A DNA stretch of 64,000 bases from Streptomyces wuyuanensis (GTDB lineage Bacteria > Actinomycetota > Actinomycetes > Streptomycetales > Streptomycetaceae), in contig NZ_FNHI01000029.1 in the NCBI RefSeq assembly GCF_900103455.1, positions 37,697 to 101,696 of the forward strand, written 5' to 3'. The position numbers and the translations under genes were made by a program. This document shows, piece by piece, positions 33,099 to 41,322 of the stretch (positions within the stretch are counted from its first letter, which is position 1; every line of letters starts with the position of its first letter). A model generated the notes under the pieces. It worked only from the letters and a program-made list of their open reading frames with translations. It did no database searches and was not told the DNA's origin.

Positions 33099-34541
33099 AT
33101 GAGTGGTACCGCCCAGATCGGCGTCACCGGGCTCGCGGTGATGGGCCGCAATCTCGCCCGCAATTTCGCGCGCAACGGCTACACGGTCGCCCTGCACAAC
33201 CGGACCACCGCCCGCACCCGCGAACTCGTCGAGTCCTTCGGCGACGAAGGGGCCTTCGTCCCCACCGAGTCCGCCGAGGAGTTCGTCGCCGCGCTGGAGC
33301 GCCCCCGCCGCCTCATGATCATGGTCAAGGCGGGTGCCCCGACGGACGCGGTGATCGAGGAGTTCGCCCCCCTGCTGGAGCCCGGCGACCAGATCATCGA
33401 CGGCGGCAACGCGCATTTCGAGGACACCCGCCGACGGGAGCGCGAACTGCGCGAACGCGGCATCCACTTCGTGGGGGTGGGCGTGTCGGGCGGTGAGGAG
33501 GGCGCGCTGCACGGCCCGAGCATCATGCCCGGTGGTTCCCGGGAGTCGTACGACACGCTCGGCCCGATGCTGGAGAAGATCGCCGCGAAGGCGCCGGACG
33601 GCACACCCTGCACCACGCACATCGGCCCCGACGGCGCGGGCCACTTCGTGAAGATGGTGCACAACGGCATCGAGTACGCCGACATGCAGCTGATCGCCGA
33701 GGCCTACCATCTGCTGCGCTCGGTGGCCGGGTACTCACCGGAGAAGATCGCCGAGACCTTCCGCGAGTGGAACACGGGGCGGCTCGACTCGTATCTCATC
33801 GAGATCACCGCCGAGGTGCTGGCGCACACGGACCCGGAGACCGGGAAGCCGTTCGTCGACGTGGTCGCCGACCGGGCCGAGCAGAAGGGCACCGGGCGGT
33901 GGACCGTGCAGATCGCCCTCGACCTGGGCGTGCCGGTCTCCGGTATCGCGGAGGCCGTCTTCGCCCGCTCGCTGTCCGGGCACGTCGATCTGCGCGAGGC
34001 CTCGCAGTCGCTGCCCGGACCGACTCCGCAGCCGCTCGGCGAGAAGGACGCCGCCCGGTTCGCGGCGCAGGTCGAGCAGGCCCTCTACGCGTCGAAGATC
34101 GTTTCGTACACGCAGGGCTTCCACCAGATCCGGGCCGGCAGCGACACCTACGACTGGAACATCGACCTGGGCGCGGTGGCCGCGATCTGGCGTGCCGGGT
34201 GCATCATCCGGGCGGCCTTCCTGGACCGGATCCGGACGGCGTTCGACACGCAGCCCGATCTGCCGAGCCTGCTGTCGGACAAGCAGTTCGCCGAGGAGAT
34301 CGGCGCGGCCCAGGACGACTGGCGAGCCGTGGTGGCCGCCGCGGCACGCCAGGGTGTGCCGACGCCGGGCTTCTCGGCCGCGCTCGCGTACTACGACGCG
34401 CTCCGCGCACGCCGGCTGCCGGCGGCGCTCACCCAGGCCCAGCGCGACTTCTTCGGCGCCCACACCTACCGGCGCACCGACCGGGACGGGTCGTTCCACA
34501 CCCTCTGGGGCGGTGACCGGTCGGAGGTGAGCACCGGCTGA
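33099..34541 (+). CDS. gnd: 6-phosphogluconate dehydrogenase, decarboxylating
   Basis: A 480-aa long-type (NADP-dependent) enzyme of the oxidative pentose phosphate pathway: converts 6-phosphogluconate to ribulose-5-phosphate, CO2 and NADPH. N-terminal Rossmann motif GVTGLAVMGRNLARNFARNG, the NRT pair typical of NADP specificity, substrate motifs GGNAHFEDTRRR and VSGGEEGA, catalytic Lys/Asn stretch FVKMVHNGIEYADMQ, and the C-terminal dimer tail with HTYRRTDRDGSFHTLW. The length is complete. A clear terminator follows at 34555. Confidence 0.97.
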   Translation: MSGTAQIGVTGLAVMGRNLARNFARNGYTVALHNRTTARTRELVESFGDEGAFVPTESAEEFVAALERPRRLMIMVKAGAPTDAVIEEFAPLLEPGDQIIDGGNAHFEDTRRRERELRERGIHFVGVGVSGGEEGALHGPSIMPGGSRESYDTLGPMLEKIAAKAPDGTPCTTHIGPDGAGHFVKMVHNGIEYADMQLIAEAYHLLRSVAGYSPEKIAETFREWNTGRLDSYLIEITAEVLAHTDPETGKPFVDVVADRAEQKGTGRWTVQIALDLGVPVSGIAEAVFARSLSGHVDLREASQSLPGPTPQPLGEKDAARFAAQVEQALYASKIVSYTQGFHQIRAGSDTYDWNIDLGAVAAIWRAGCIIRAAFLDRIRTAFDTQPDLPSLLSDKQFAEEIGAAQDDWRAVVAAAARQGVPTPGFSAALAYYDALRARRLPAALTQAQRDFFGAHTYRRTDRDGSFHTLWGGDRSEVSTG

Positions 34542-34554
34542 ACCCGCGGCGGAC

Positions 34555-34586
34555 GCGGCGCGACACGTCAGGTGGTGTCGCGCCGC
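34555..34586 (+). terminator. Intrinsic terminator of gnd
   Basis: GCGGCGCGACAC (34555-34566) pairs perfectly with 34575-34586 around an 8-base loop and is followed by TTT. Among the strongest terminators in the window. Confidence 0.88.
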
Positions 34587-34646
34587 TTTCCGTGTCGCGG
34601 TGGGCGTGACGCGGGGTCGCCTCGTGCGGCGTCGACTCGCCCGGGG

Positions 34647-34913
34647 TCAGCTCAGCGGGCCGGGCTGCGGTTCCCCGGGCACCGGATCCGGCCCCGGCGG
34701 TTTCGGGATCGGGTCCGGCGCGGGGCCGGGCGGCGGCTGCGGCGGGGGGACGGGCCCGGGCGGAGGCCCAGGGGCCGGACCCGGACCGGGCCCGGGCGGC
34801 GGCGTGGGTGCCGGTGGCACGGGGTCCGGTGGCGGCGTCGGGGGTACGGGGTGCGGGGGTACGGGGTCGGGGGGCGGCGTGGGGGGTGCCGGATCGGGCG
34901 GCGGTTGTGTCAT
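34647..34913 (-). CDS. Proline-rich small protein
   Basis: An 88-aa protein that is nearly half proline, built from PPPDPVPP and PPPGPGPGP units, with hardly any hydrophobic or charged residue other than Asp. ATG at 34913 with GGGGAG 6 bases before it, which is the main support for coding. Such sequences form extended polyproline rods; runs of three or more prolines would make translation depend on EF-P. No signal peptide. A cell-wall or scaffold role can be imagined but nothing shows it. It could also be an intergenic high-GC frame. Confidence 0.5.
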   Translation of the reverse strand: MTQPPPDPAPPTPPPDPVPPHPVPPTPPPDPVPPAPTPPPGPGPGPAPGPPPGPVPPPQPPPGPAPDPIPKPPGPDPVPGEPQPGPLS

Positions 34914-35172
34914 GACGGTCTCCCCGGGTGGTTCGGTCGTGCCGTGCGTCGGATCGGCCGGACGGCGCGTTCGGGTTCCATGCATGCGGCTTCCCACCCG
35001 CGCCCGGTCCAGTCATCGGCACGTGCGCGCGAAGGGTTGAGGTGCGGGCCGGGGCGTGATCTCGCCGGCGGAACCACGGGCCCCGGAGCCGGCGCGGGGA
35101 CACCTGGCGAGGCCCGGGCTGCGGGCCTGCGCCCGCCGAGATGTGCTCGCTGGGGAGGCGTCGCGGTTCAGC

Positions 35173-35229
35173 CGGCGGCACGGGGCGCTCATGCTTCGGC
35201 GGCACGGGGCGCTCAGGCTTCGGCGGCAC
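35173..35229. repeat. 24-bp tandem repeat, about 2.4 copies
   Basis: CGGCGGCACGGGGCGCTCA-N-GCTT at 35173-35196 and 35197-35220 (one difference), then the first nine bases of a third copy. Confidence 0.85.
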
Positions 35230-35250
35230 ACCCTGGGCATCGCGGGTTTG

Positions 35251-35366
35251 GCCTGCGGCAACGCGGGTCAGGCTGTGGCACGGCAGCGCCCCGCCTCCGG
35301 CGGCTCGCGGGTTCGGCCTGCTGACTCGCGGGCGAGCCTGCGGCAACGCGGGTCAGGCTGCGGCAC
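35251..35366. repeat. 31-bp direct repeat, 85-bp spacing
   Basis: The 31-base unit beginning GCCTGCGGCAACGCGGGTCA at 35251-35281 returns at 35336-35366 with one T/C difference. Confidence 0.88.
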
Positions 35367-35399
35367 GCCCCTTCGCGGCCCCCGGCTTCGCGGCTCTGC

Positions 35400-36242
35400 T
35401 CAGCGGGCCGCACTCTCCTGCGCCGCGGCCCCGCCTGCCGCCTGCCCCTTGAGCACCGCGTCCCGTGCCTTCACCGCTTCCACCGCCCGCGCCGCTGCCG
35501 CGAGGCCGGGGCGCGGGCTGGAAAGCACGGGCACGATCGTCGTGGCGCGGGCGGCCGCGGCCGCCATGGACACCTGGGCCAGCACGATCACATCGGCGTC
35601 GCGGACGGCGTCCACCGCGGCGGCGACCGCGTCCAGGTAGCCGTCGTGGTCGCCGGCCTCGAAGCGTTCCCATGCTCCCTCGGCGAGGTGGGTGCGCACC
35701 CTTGCCGAGCCGTCCGACGCCGTGTGCTCCCCCGGCCGACCACCGGCCTCGCGTTCCTCGCGTGCCAGTTCCTCCCCGATCAGCGCGACCGTGGGGCCCA
35801 GCGTGCTCTCGACCGCCGCGACGACGGCGATCCGCCGGTGGGCGGCAGCGGCCGCGGCCATCGGCCGGTCGACCCGGAGGACGGGTACGCCCATATCCGC
35901 GGCGCACCGTTCAGCCACCGCCCCGATGGTGGAACAGGTGCACAGGACCGCGTCCGCTCCCCCGGCGACGGCCCCGGCCAGCGCCGCGCGGACGGCGCCG
36001 GCCACGGCGTCCGGGCCGTGCGACCTGGCCCGGGCCAGCAGTTCTTCGTCGACGGTGTGCCGCAGCCGCAGGCCCGGGTGGTGGCGGTCGCACAGCGCCT
36101 CGAAGACCGGCACATGCACAGGGGAAGTGTGCAGCAGGGCCAGTACGGGCCCTGCCGCCTCCGGCGGACCGGCCTCTGCCGGGCGATCCGCCTGCGGGGC
36201 GGCGCCCTGCGGGCCGCCGGCCCGCGGCGACAGGTCCGTCAC
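35400..36242 (-). CDS. Aspartate/glutamate racemase-like protein
   Basis: About 280 aa of the Asp/Glu/hydantoin racemase fold: two similar halves each with a cysteine or equivalent position. The first half has AVLCTCSTIGAVAE, with the Cys pair expected of the first catalytic cysteine. In the second half the expected Cys region reads VIVLAQVSMAAAA, with Gln/Ser and no Cys, so racemisation by two cysteines looks unlikely. GTG start at 36242 overlaps the stop of the GNAT gene (GTGA), so the two are coupled. The first ~35 residues are a disordered leader. Confidence 0.72.
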   Translation of the reverse strand: MTDLSPRAGGPQGAAPQADRPAEAGPPEAAGPVLALLHTSPVHVPVFEALCDRHHPGLRLRHTVDEELLARARSHGPDAVAGAVRAALAGAVAGGADAVLCTCSTIGAVAERCAADMGVPVLRVDRPMAAAAAAHRRIAVVAAVESTLGPTVALIGEELAREEREAGGRPGEHTASDGSARVRTHLAEGAWERFEAGDHDGYLDAVAAAVDAVRDADVIVLAQVSMAAAAARATTIVPVLSSPRPGLAAAARAVEAVKARDAVLKGQAAGGAAAQESAAR

Positions 36243-36580
36243 AGCCCCGGGTGCTCCTTCGCCTGCCGCTCGGCCTCCTTGACCAGTTCTGCGGACGGCA
36301 CGGGAGCCTCGTCCGGGTGCCGCTGCGCCCACTTCGCCGCGTACGGGCAGAGCGGCACGACCGGCACTCCCTCACGGGCGGCCATCGCGTAGAACTCGCG
36401 CACCAGGGTGCTTCCGATGCCCTTCCCCTCGTGCGCCGGCTCGACGATCGTGTGCACGGGAACCAGCGCTGCGGGGTCGAAGACCAGCGTGAAGTACGCG
36501 ATGTGGCCGACGAACTCGCCGTCCTCGTACGCCTCCAGCCGGCCCTTCTCGCGATCGTCACGGAGTTTGGGGTCAGCCAT
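36239..36580 (-). CDS. Small GNAT-fold protein next to panD
   Basis: A 113-aa single-domain GNAT: beta strands around VFDPAALVPVHTIVEPAHEGKGIGSTLV, where the acetyl-CoA pyrophosphate loop (EGKGIGS) is intact. The family transfers acetyl groups, but very small members also act as regulators. It lies 39 bases downstream of panD in the same direction. In enterobacteria a GNAT protein (PanZ/PanM) triggers PanD self-cleavage, so a similar job can be imagined, although actinobacterial PanD usually matures without help. The racemase-like gene follows with a 4-base overlap. Confidence 0.82.
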   Translation of the reverse strand: MADPKLRDDREKGRLEAYEDGEFVGHIAYFTLVFDPAALVPVHTIVEPAHEGKGIGSTLVREFYAMAAREGVPVVPLCPYAAKWAQRHPDEAPVPSAELVKEAERQAKEHPGL

Positions 36581-36619
36581 CGTGCTCTCCTCGGTCAGCG
36601 GGCTTGCCGTCGGGTCGGT

Positions 36620-37054
36620 TCAGTATCGGGCCGCGGGAGCCGGCACGGCGTGCGGGCTGCTCTCCGTGTCGCTTCCGGGAACCGGCTGTGACGGGTCCGA
36701 GCCCAACTCGACGATGCGGTTCCGGCCGTCGACGTGGACGACGCGGGGCACGAGCGCCCGGGCCTCGGCGTCGTCGACCTGCGCGTAGCTGATGAGGATG
36801 ACCAGGTCGCCGGGGTGCACGAGATGGGCGGCGGCGCCGTTGATGCCGATGACGCCGGAGCCGCGCTCTCCTTCGATCACGTACGTCTCGAGCCGGGCGC
36901 CGTTGTCGATGTCGACGATGTGCACGAGCTCACCGGGAAGCAGATCGGCCGCTTCCATCAACTCGGCGTCGACGGTGACGGAGCCGACGTAGTGCAGGTC
37001 GGCCTGGGTCACGGTGGCCCGGTGGATCTTGGACTTGAACATGGTTCGAATCAC
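36620..37054 (-). CDS. panD: Aspartate 1-decarboxylase precursor
   Basis: A 144-aa pyruvoyl enzyme that makes beta-alanine from L-aspartate for pantothenate and CoA. The start MIRTMFKSKIHRATVTQADL matches the family; self-cleavage between Gly24 and Ser25 in YVGSVTVD creates the pyruvoyl group. NGAAAHLVHPGDLVILISY is the usual C-terminal core. About 20 extra Pro/Ala residues extend the C-terminus beyond the E. coli length. panB and panC are not adjacent. Confidence 0.95.
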   Translation of the reverse strand: MIRTMFKSKIHRATVTQADLHYVGSVTVDAELMEAADLLPGELVHIVDIDNGARLETYVIEGERGSGVIGINGAAAHLVHPGDLVILISYAQVDDAEARALVPRVVHVDGRNRIVELGSDPSQPVPGSDTESSPHAVPAPAARY

Positions 37055-37201
37055 GGAGAACTCCCGATTTGTCTGCTCCCTGCCTGCTTCCTGCAGGTCA
37101 AGGGCGGTCTCCGGAGACTACAACGATTCCCGTGTCCGGTCAGCCGCCCTCAGGTCTTTCAGGACTCGAGCTGACCGCCTGCTGACTCTTCCGAAGAGCA
37201 C

Positions 37202-38218
37202 TCACCCCCCTCTTGAGTGCCGGAGGGCCCACTCCCGGTCGCGGGGCGTCGGCTCGGTCCGCCAGCGAGCCCGTAGGACTCCGTCGTCATCGGGCATGAC
37301 CGCGGTGAACAGAGGAACGGGTTCACCGTCGTGCACGGGCAGGAGGGCGGCGGCGAGGGCACAGCGCATCCGGGCGATCAGCTCCGGGAATGCGGTCTCG
37401 TCGGCGATGGCGCTGAGGATGTGGCCCTCGTCGTCCTGCCAGACGCCTTCGACGAGGCCCTCTGCGGGGATGGCTCCCAGGACGGCGTCGACGTCGGAGG
37501 AGAGAGGCGGCCATACGGCCAGACGGGCTCGGGGAGCGATTCCGGCGCGAATCGCGTCGACGGTGTCGCGGGTGAGGTGGTGCCATCGTGAGGCGCCTTG
37601 GAGATACGTCTCTTCCAGGATCCCGGCACTGCCGTCGGCGACTGCCCGGTGCAGGTCGGCCCAGAAGCCGTCGTCGCCGGGCCGCTGGACGCCGTCCTCC
37701 TCGTCCTCGAAGCCGTACGGGGAGGCGTCCAGGCGTTCCGGGAACAGTCCAAGGCCGCGAGTTCGTACCGGCGCCTCCTCGCACGGCCGGCTGGTGCTGA
37801 TGTACAGGTACTGGTCCCATCCGACGTGCACAGCGAATGCGCCCTCCGCTTCGAGTCGGCACCAGGCGCCGCTGTCGCGAAGCATGAGCCGCACCAGTTC
37901 CAGGCCCATGTCGAGCGGCACTTCCGCTCCGTCATGGAAGCCGGCGATGCCGGCCGAAAAGAGCCCCTCAAGCCCGAAGCCCCTCACTGGCGGTTCGAGG
38001 CCGAACTGCCCGATGGACGGGACCTGCGGCTCGCGTACGACCAAGCGATCGATGCCGGCCTCAACGGCGAACTCCAGGACTGCCTGCAGATAGGCAGCCT
38101 CGACCTCGCCGTGATCGCTGACGGTGTCCTCGGCGGCCGTGTAGTGCCCGAGTTCATCACGGTCGGCGGGGTCGTACTTGGTGACGCGGTAGACGTAGGG
38201 GAGCTGCACGCGCTCCAT
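37202..38218 (-). CDS. Hypothetical protein
   Basis: A 338-aa cytosolic, acidic protein. It starts with PYVYRVTKYDPADRDELGHYT and SDHGEVEAAYLQAV, a stretch I have seen in Streptomyces proteins labelled RNA-binding protein, though no known RNA-binding fold can be recognised by eye. The C-terminal part has FTAVMPDDDGVLRARWRTEPTP. No membrane or signal sequence. ATG at 38218 has no spaced ribosome site, and in-frame upstream codons to 38308 are possible. Function unknown. Confidence 0.65.
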   Translation of the reverse strand: MERVQLPYVYRVTKYDPADRDELGHYTAAEDTVSDHGEVEAAYLQAVLEFAVEAGIDRLVVREPQVPSIGQFGLEPPVRGFGLEGLFSAGIAGFHDGAEVPLDMGLELVRLMLRDSGAWCRLEAEGAFAVHVGWDQYLYISTSRPCEEAPVRTRGLGLFPERLDASPYGFEDEEDGVQRPGDDGFWADLHRAVADGSAGILEETYLQGASRWHHLTRDTVDAIRAGIAPRARLAVWPPLSSDVDAVLGAIPAEGLVEGVWQDDEGHILSAIADETAFPELIARMRCALAAALLPVHDGEPVPLFTAVMPDDDGVLRARWRTEPTPRDREWALRHSRGG

Positions 38219-38439
38219 CTTCCGGCACCACGCGAGACCGCCCTCAGGGCTCCCGCCGCCAACGCTGCGCAGACCTCGTCCGAAGTGCCGTAGACGGCTG
38301 GGCCGCATCCCTCGGGAGGTTGGCCGCGATCAACTCATTGGCGTCTTCAGCGGTCCCGGCCGCGCAGGCATCGTGGGCGGGACGGCAGCTTCGTCGGCGC
38401 CGGCCGGACGGTCGGGCTTCGCGCAGCCGGATGTTCTCG

Positions 38440-38979
38440 TCAGTCGACTGCCCTGAGGTAGACCCGGCTCTCGCTGTCGCCCAGCCTGTGCACCGCGATC
38501 GCCAGGGAGTTCAGGTCTCCGCCGCAGGGGGCGCAGACCTGCCCTTCCCGTACGTCCGGCAACGACTCGGGTTCGGGGAGATCGAGGTGGGAGAAGGGGG
38601 TCATGGGCTTGGCGACACTCTTGCGGGGCTCGTCGCGCTGTCTCAGTTCCCTCTCGGGCCGGAGCTGCTCCACGAAGGCGTTCACCCCGGAAGTGGGGAG
38701 GGTGAAGGCCAGCAGCAGTCCGTCGTCCTGGAATCCGTTCTGACGTGCCGCACGTATGTCGGCGGCCTTGGACGGAAGGTCGATGTTCATCTGCCGGCTG
38801 ACCGTCGCAGGGGTGGCCGTCTCGTCCCATCCGGGCACTTCACTGGTCCTGTCCGCCGCACCGGACTCGGTTGCGCCGGAGCAGGCGGAGAGGAGCGGGC
38901 CGGTCAGACAGAGCGCGGCCACCGCGCCGGCGGCGAGGACGAGGCGCTTCGCTCGGGAGTGGTGAAGTGTCCGCGTCAT
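38440..38979 (-). CDS. Secreted lipoprotein of WXG-like operon
   Basis: A 179-aa lipoprotein with a signal peptide and lipobox LLSACSG, ending in a small domain with a CAPC pair (VREGQVCAPCGGDLNS), which could form a disulfide or bind metal. No known family. Its ATG overlaps the stop of the upstream 486-aa gene (ATGA), so it is translationally coupled to a WXG-like protein and probably works with it at the cell surface, perhaps as a tether, receptor or protection protein. Confidence 0.78.
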   Translation of the reverse strand: MTRTLHHSRAKRLVLAAGAVAALCLTGPLLSACSGATESGAADRTSEVPGWDETATPATVSRQMNIDLPSKAADIRAARQNGFQDDGLLLAFTLPTSGVNAFVEQLRPERELRQRDEPRKSVAKPMTPFSHLDLPEPESLPDVREGQVCAPCGGDLNSLAIAVHRLGDSESRVYLRAVD

Positions 38980-40436
38980 CGAGCGTCCCCGTTCCGTCCC
39001 GGATCGGTGCGCGTCCCCTCGCGCCCCGGGTCCTCGGGGGCGGGAAGACCGCCGCTCGAACTCAGGTCGTGGTGCTGCACCGATCCGCTGCCTCGCATGT
39101 CGAACTCTCTGGCCAGACCCGTGGTGTGCAGCCGGGCCATGTCGGCGTCGGTCACCTCGGTCGGACCGATGGGGGTCGTCTTTCCTGGGTCCCAGTTGTA
39201 TCGGTCCCAGACGTTCACCTGGTAGTCGAGACTGACCTTGGGCTCGCCGTTCTCGCCCGGCACCACCGTGACGGTACCTGTCGTGTTCGTCATGCCGCTG
39301 CCGACGGCCAGGTACCAGTTGCGGTCGGTGTGGGTGTAGCTCTGCGGAGCGGTCTCGACCGGGATGGCCACGGGTTTGCCGCCCGACTCCTCGAACGCGG
39401 CCAGAGCCTGCTCGCGCCATCTTTCCTGCTCGTCCTGGATGGCGTACTCGGCGGTCTGCCGGAGTACCGCGTCGTCCGTGAGCATCCGGTCCACGTCCAG
39501 ATCCACCGGGCTACCGAGCCCGCGCAGGTAGTGATCCATGTGGTACGCGGCATCGGTGTTCCCGACGAAGTCACCCGCGGTGGACATCGCGACAGCCTGC
39601 GCCTGGATCCACTGGTCGTACGCGCCGGGGGACTCGACGCCGTATCCGCCCGCCCCCGGGTCCGCGGCCACGCGCTTCGAACGGGGCGAGAGAATCCCGG
39701 CGGAGAGGAGATCGTCCTTGTGCTTCGCCCACATCTCACCGCGCGCCTCCGGGCTCAGCGACTGCCACAGCCGTCGCAGCTCGGCCCGCTGACTGTCGTT
39801 CGCGTCCTCACCGAGCGAGGCGAGCTTCATCGCGCGCGGCAACTGGTCCTCGTCGAGCGAGGTGTACGAGGCGTGGCCGGCGTTGTGCGGGTCACCGCCG
39901 TGGGACTTGCGCAGGGCCCGGGTGACCGCTGCGTCTATCTCCGCGGCGTGGGCGACCAGGCCGGTGAGGGTGTCGGCGTACCACTGCATCCTGTCCTTGG
40001 TGCGCTGGGATGTTCCCTTCGCGTCGCAGACCGCCTCGATCACCTTCACCGTCCCGTTCCCGCCGTCCGTGACGAGCAGGCCGTTGTCGGGGTCGGGGGA
40101 TCGGTCCGGGTCACCTTTGCGCGCCTCGTCGGTCAGCGACTTCGCCTTCTTCTGGATCTGCGAGAGTTCACCGTGGGCGTCGGCGAGCACGGCGTGAATG
40201 CTCTGCGCCTCCTTGTGCAGATCACCGAACTCCTTGGCGGCCTTGCGCACGAAGTCCTTTGTCACGGTCGCGTTGACACCCTGCCAACGGGCCGCTTCGG
40301 ACTTCTTCAGCAGACCGTCCCTGGCATCGGCCTGAAGCCTCGCGAGCTTCCCCGCCATCGTCTCCCAGTCCGTGACGGCGGTGCCCAGCCTGCCGAGGTC
40401 CAGCGCCATGAGGTCGGAATAGGTGAACGTGCCCAT
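38976..40436 (-). CDS. Large WXG-like helical protein
   Basis: A 486-aa protein. The first ~110 residues are a helical hairpin like type VII secretion (ESX/WXG100) substrates, with a Trp-Gln-Gly turn (AARWQGVNATV) between two long helices. The rest is charged and mixed with no toxin or enzyme motif I recognise; the C-terminal 40 residues are disordered (SSSGGLPAPEDPG). GGGGAGGG lies upstream of the ATG at 40436. Lies between a smaller WXG-like gene (19-base gap) and a lipoprotein (4-base overlap). Secretion is inferred. Confidence 0.75.
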   Translation of the reverse strand: MGTFTYSDLMALDLGRLGTAVTDWETMAGKLARLQADARDGLLKKSEAARWQGVNATVTKDFVRKAAKEFGDLHKEAQSIHAVLADAHGELSQIQKKAKSLTDEARKGDPDRSPDPDNGLLVTDGGNGTVKVIEAVCDAKGTSQRTKDRMQWYADTLTGLVAHAAEIDAAVTRALRKSHGGDPHNAGHASYTSLDEDQLPRAMKLASLGEDANDSQRAELRRLWQSLSPEARGEMWAKHKDDLLSAGILSPRSKRVAADPGAGGYGVESPGAYDQWIQAQAVAMSTAGDFVGNTDAAYHMDHYLRGLGSPVDLDVDRMLTDDAVLRQTAEYAIQDEQERWREQALAAFEESGGKPVAIPVETAPQSYTHTDRNWYLAVGSGMTNTTGTVTVVPGENGEPKVSLDYQVNVWDRYNWDPGKTTPIGPTEVTDADMARLHTTGLAREFDMRGSGSVQHHDLSSSGGLPAPEDPGREGTRTDPGRNGDAR

Positions 40437-40455
40437 CGATGTGCCGCCCTCCCCG

Positions 40456-40941
40456 TCAGCGCACGTACTTGGAGATCTCGGAAACCGGCATGGCGGTCCC
40501 GTCCCGGCCACGAAGGGCGGCAGCGATCGCCCCGTCGTCATGGGCGTGCAGCCTCTTCGAGTAGTCCAGGTGGTTCGAGATGTGTGCGCACATCTGCAGG
40601 ACGGTCTTCACCTGAGAGTCCCACACCGACAACGTCGTGTAGAGCTCGCCGCCCATGGCCAGGTTGCGGTCCGCGAATTCCTTGGCCGCCCGCGCGGTGG
40701 AGCCCTCTCCGTTCTTGTCGGCGCCCGCCCCCACGATGTCCGCCTTCTCGCGCAGTTCGCCGTGAAGCAGGAAAGCCTCATGTCCCACCGCCCCGAGATC
40801 GTCCTGCCTGACCACCAGACCGGCGCCGGCCTCGCCGGCTGTACCGCCTGATCCCGGCTCCAGCTGATTGAGCCTCATCCCTGCGGACTGCCGCTGCCTG
40901 GCCTGTGAGACCAGTTGCGCCCACTCCTCGCCGAACGTCAT
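40456..40941 (-). CDS. Small helical partner of WXG-like operon
   Basis: A 161-aa, helical, mostly polar protein starting MTFGEEWAQLVSQARQRQSAG. Two long amphipathic helices (ELREKADIVGAGADK, FADRNLAMGGELYTTLSVWDSQVKTVLQ) fit a WXG/ESX-type or LXG-like helical bundle that could pair with the larger protein encoded next. No signal peptide, no enzyme motifs. It is the first gene of a three-gene leftward operon. Its ATG has no strong ribosome site; the upstream region is the most AT-rich of the neighbourhood, fitting a promoter. Confidence 0.7.
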   Translation of the reverse strand: MTFGEEWAQLVSQARQRQSAGMRLNQLEPGSGGTAGEAGAGLVVRQDDLGAVGHEAFLLHGELREKADIVGAGADKNGEGSTARAAKEFADRNLAMGGELYTTLSVWDSQVKTVLQMCAHISNHLDYSKRLHAHDDGAIAAALRGRDGTAMPVSEISKYVR

Positions 40942-41322
40942 CGTCGTCTCCCCCGTTGCGATCACCGACTCCCGGGCAACGTTAGCAACAACGCTGAAAG
41001 CAAACCGAGTTGCCGGTGGGGCTCTCCTCACCGACGCGACACTCAGCCGTCCGATGTCATGACGACTGGCCGCTCCGCACAGCGCACGCGCATCCCGGCC
41101 ACGGAGAACCGGCGGCGCATCGTGTCCGGCCGTTCCGCCGACGAGGTCCACCCCGAGGCGGTGGCGGACGCCGGCCTGGCCTTCGCACTGCTGCGCCACG
41201 GTCCGACTGCAGCCACCGGGGGCCGTCGAAACGGCTGACGGGAGCCGCCTGCCCCGCCTCCCGTCAATCCGCCTGCCGCGCCTCCCGTCGGCGTGACGTG
41301 ACCGGCGGGTGCCGCCCTTCCG
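40942..41322. other. Intergenic between WXG-like operon and AraC gene
   Basis: 381 bases. The left part (about 40975-41020) is less GC-rich and probably holds the operon promoter. A 59-codon rightward frame from 41059 lacks a ribosome site and is not called. The right end has a hairpin and a 24-bp-period repeat (41245-41289), which together look like the AraC terminator. Confidence 0.45.
41237..41265 (-). terminator. Hairpin downstream of AraC gene
   Basis: GACGGGAG (41237-41244) pairs with CTCCCGTC (41258-41265), 13-base loop, about 60 bases past the AraC stop. A second CTCCCGTC 24 bases on could give an alternative fold. Confidence 0.5.

Larger units (their letters stand above)
34914..35399. 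other. Repeat-rich intergenic stretch
   Basis: 486 bases with no ribosome-site-supported gene. The right half is made of repeated units: a 24-bp tandem (35173-35229) and a 31-bp repeat at 35251-35281 and 35336-35366. Open frames crossing it are low-complexity and differ in every phase. Confidence 0.6.

Noticed and set aside
35173..35366. CRISPR array
   Set aside because: Unit lengths and spacings are irregular (24-bp direct tandem, two 31-bp copies 85 bases apart), with no spacers or cas genes.
41059..41238. 59-codon rightward frame (MTTGRSAQRTR...)
   Set aside because: No ribosome site or family match. It could be a gene remnant, but nothing supports coding.
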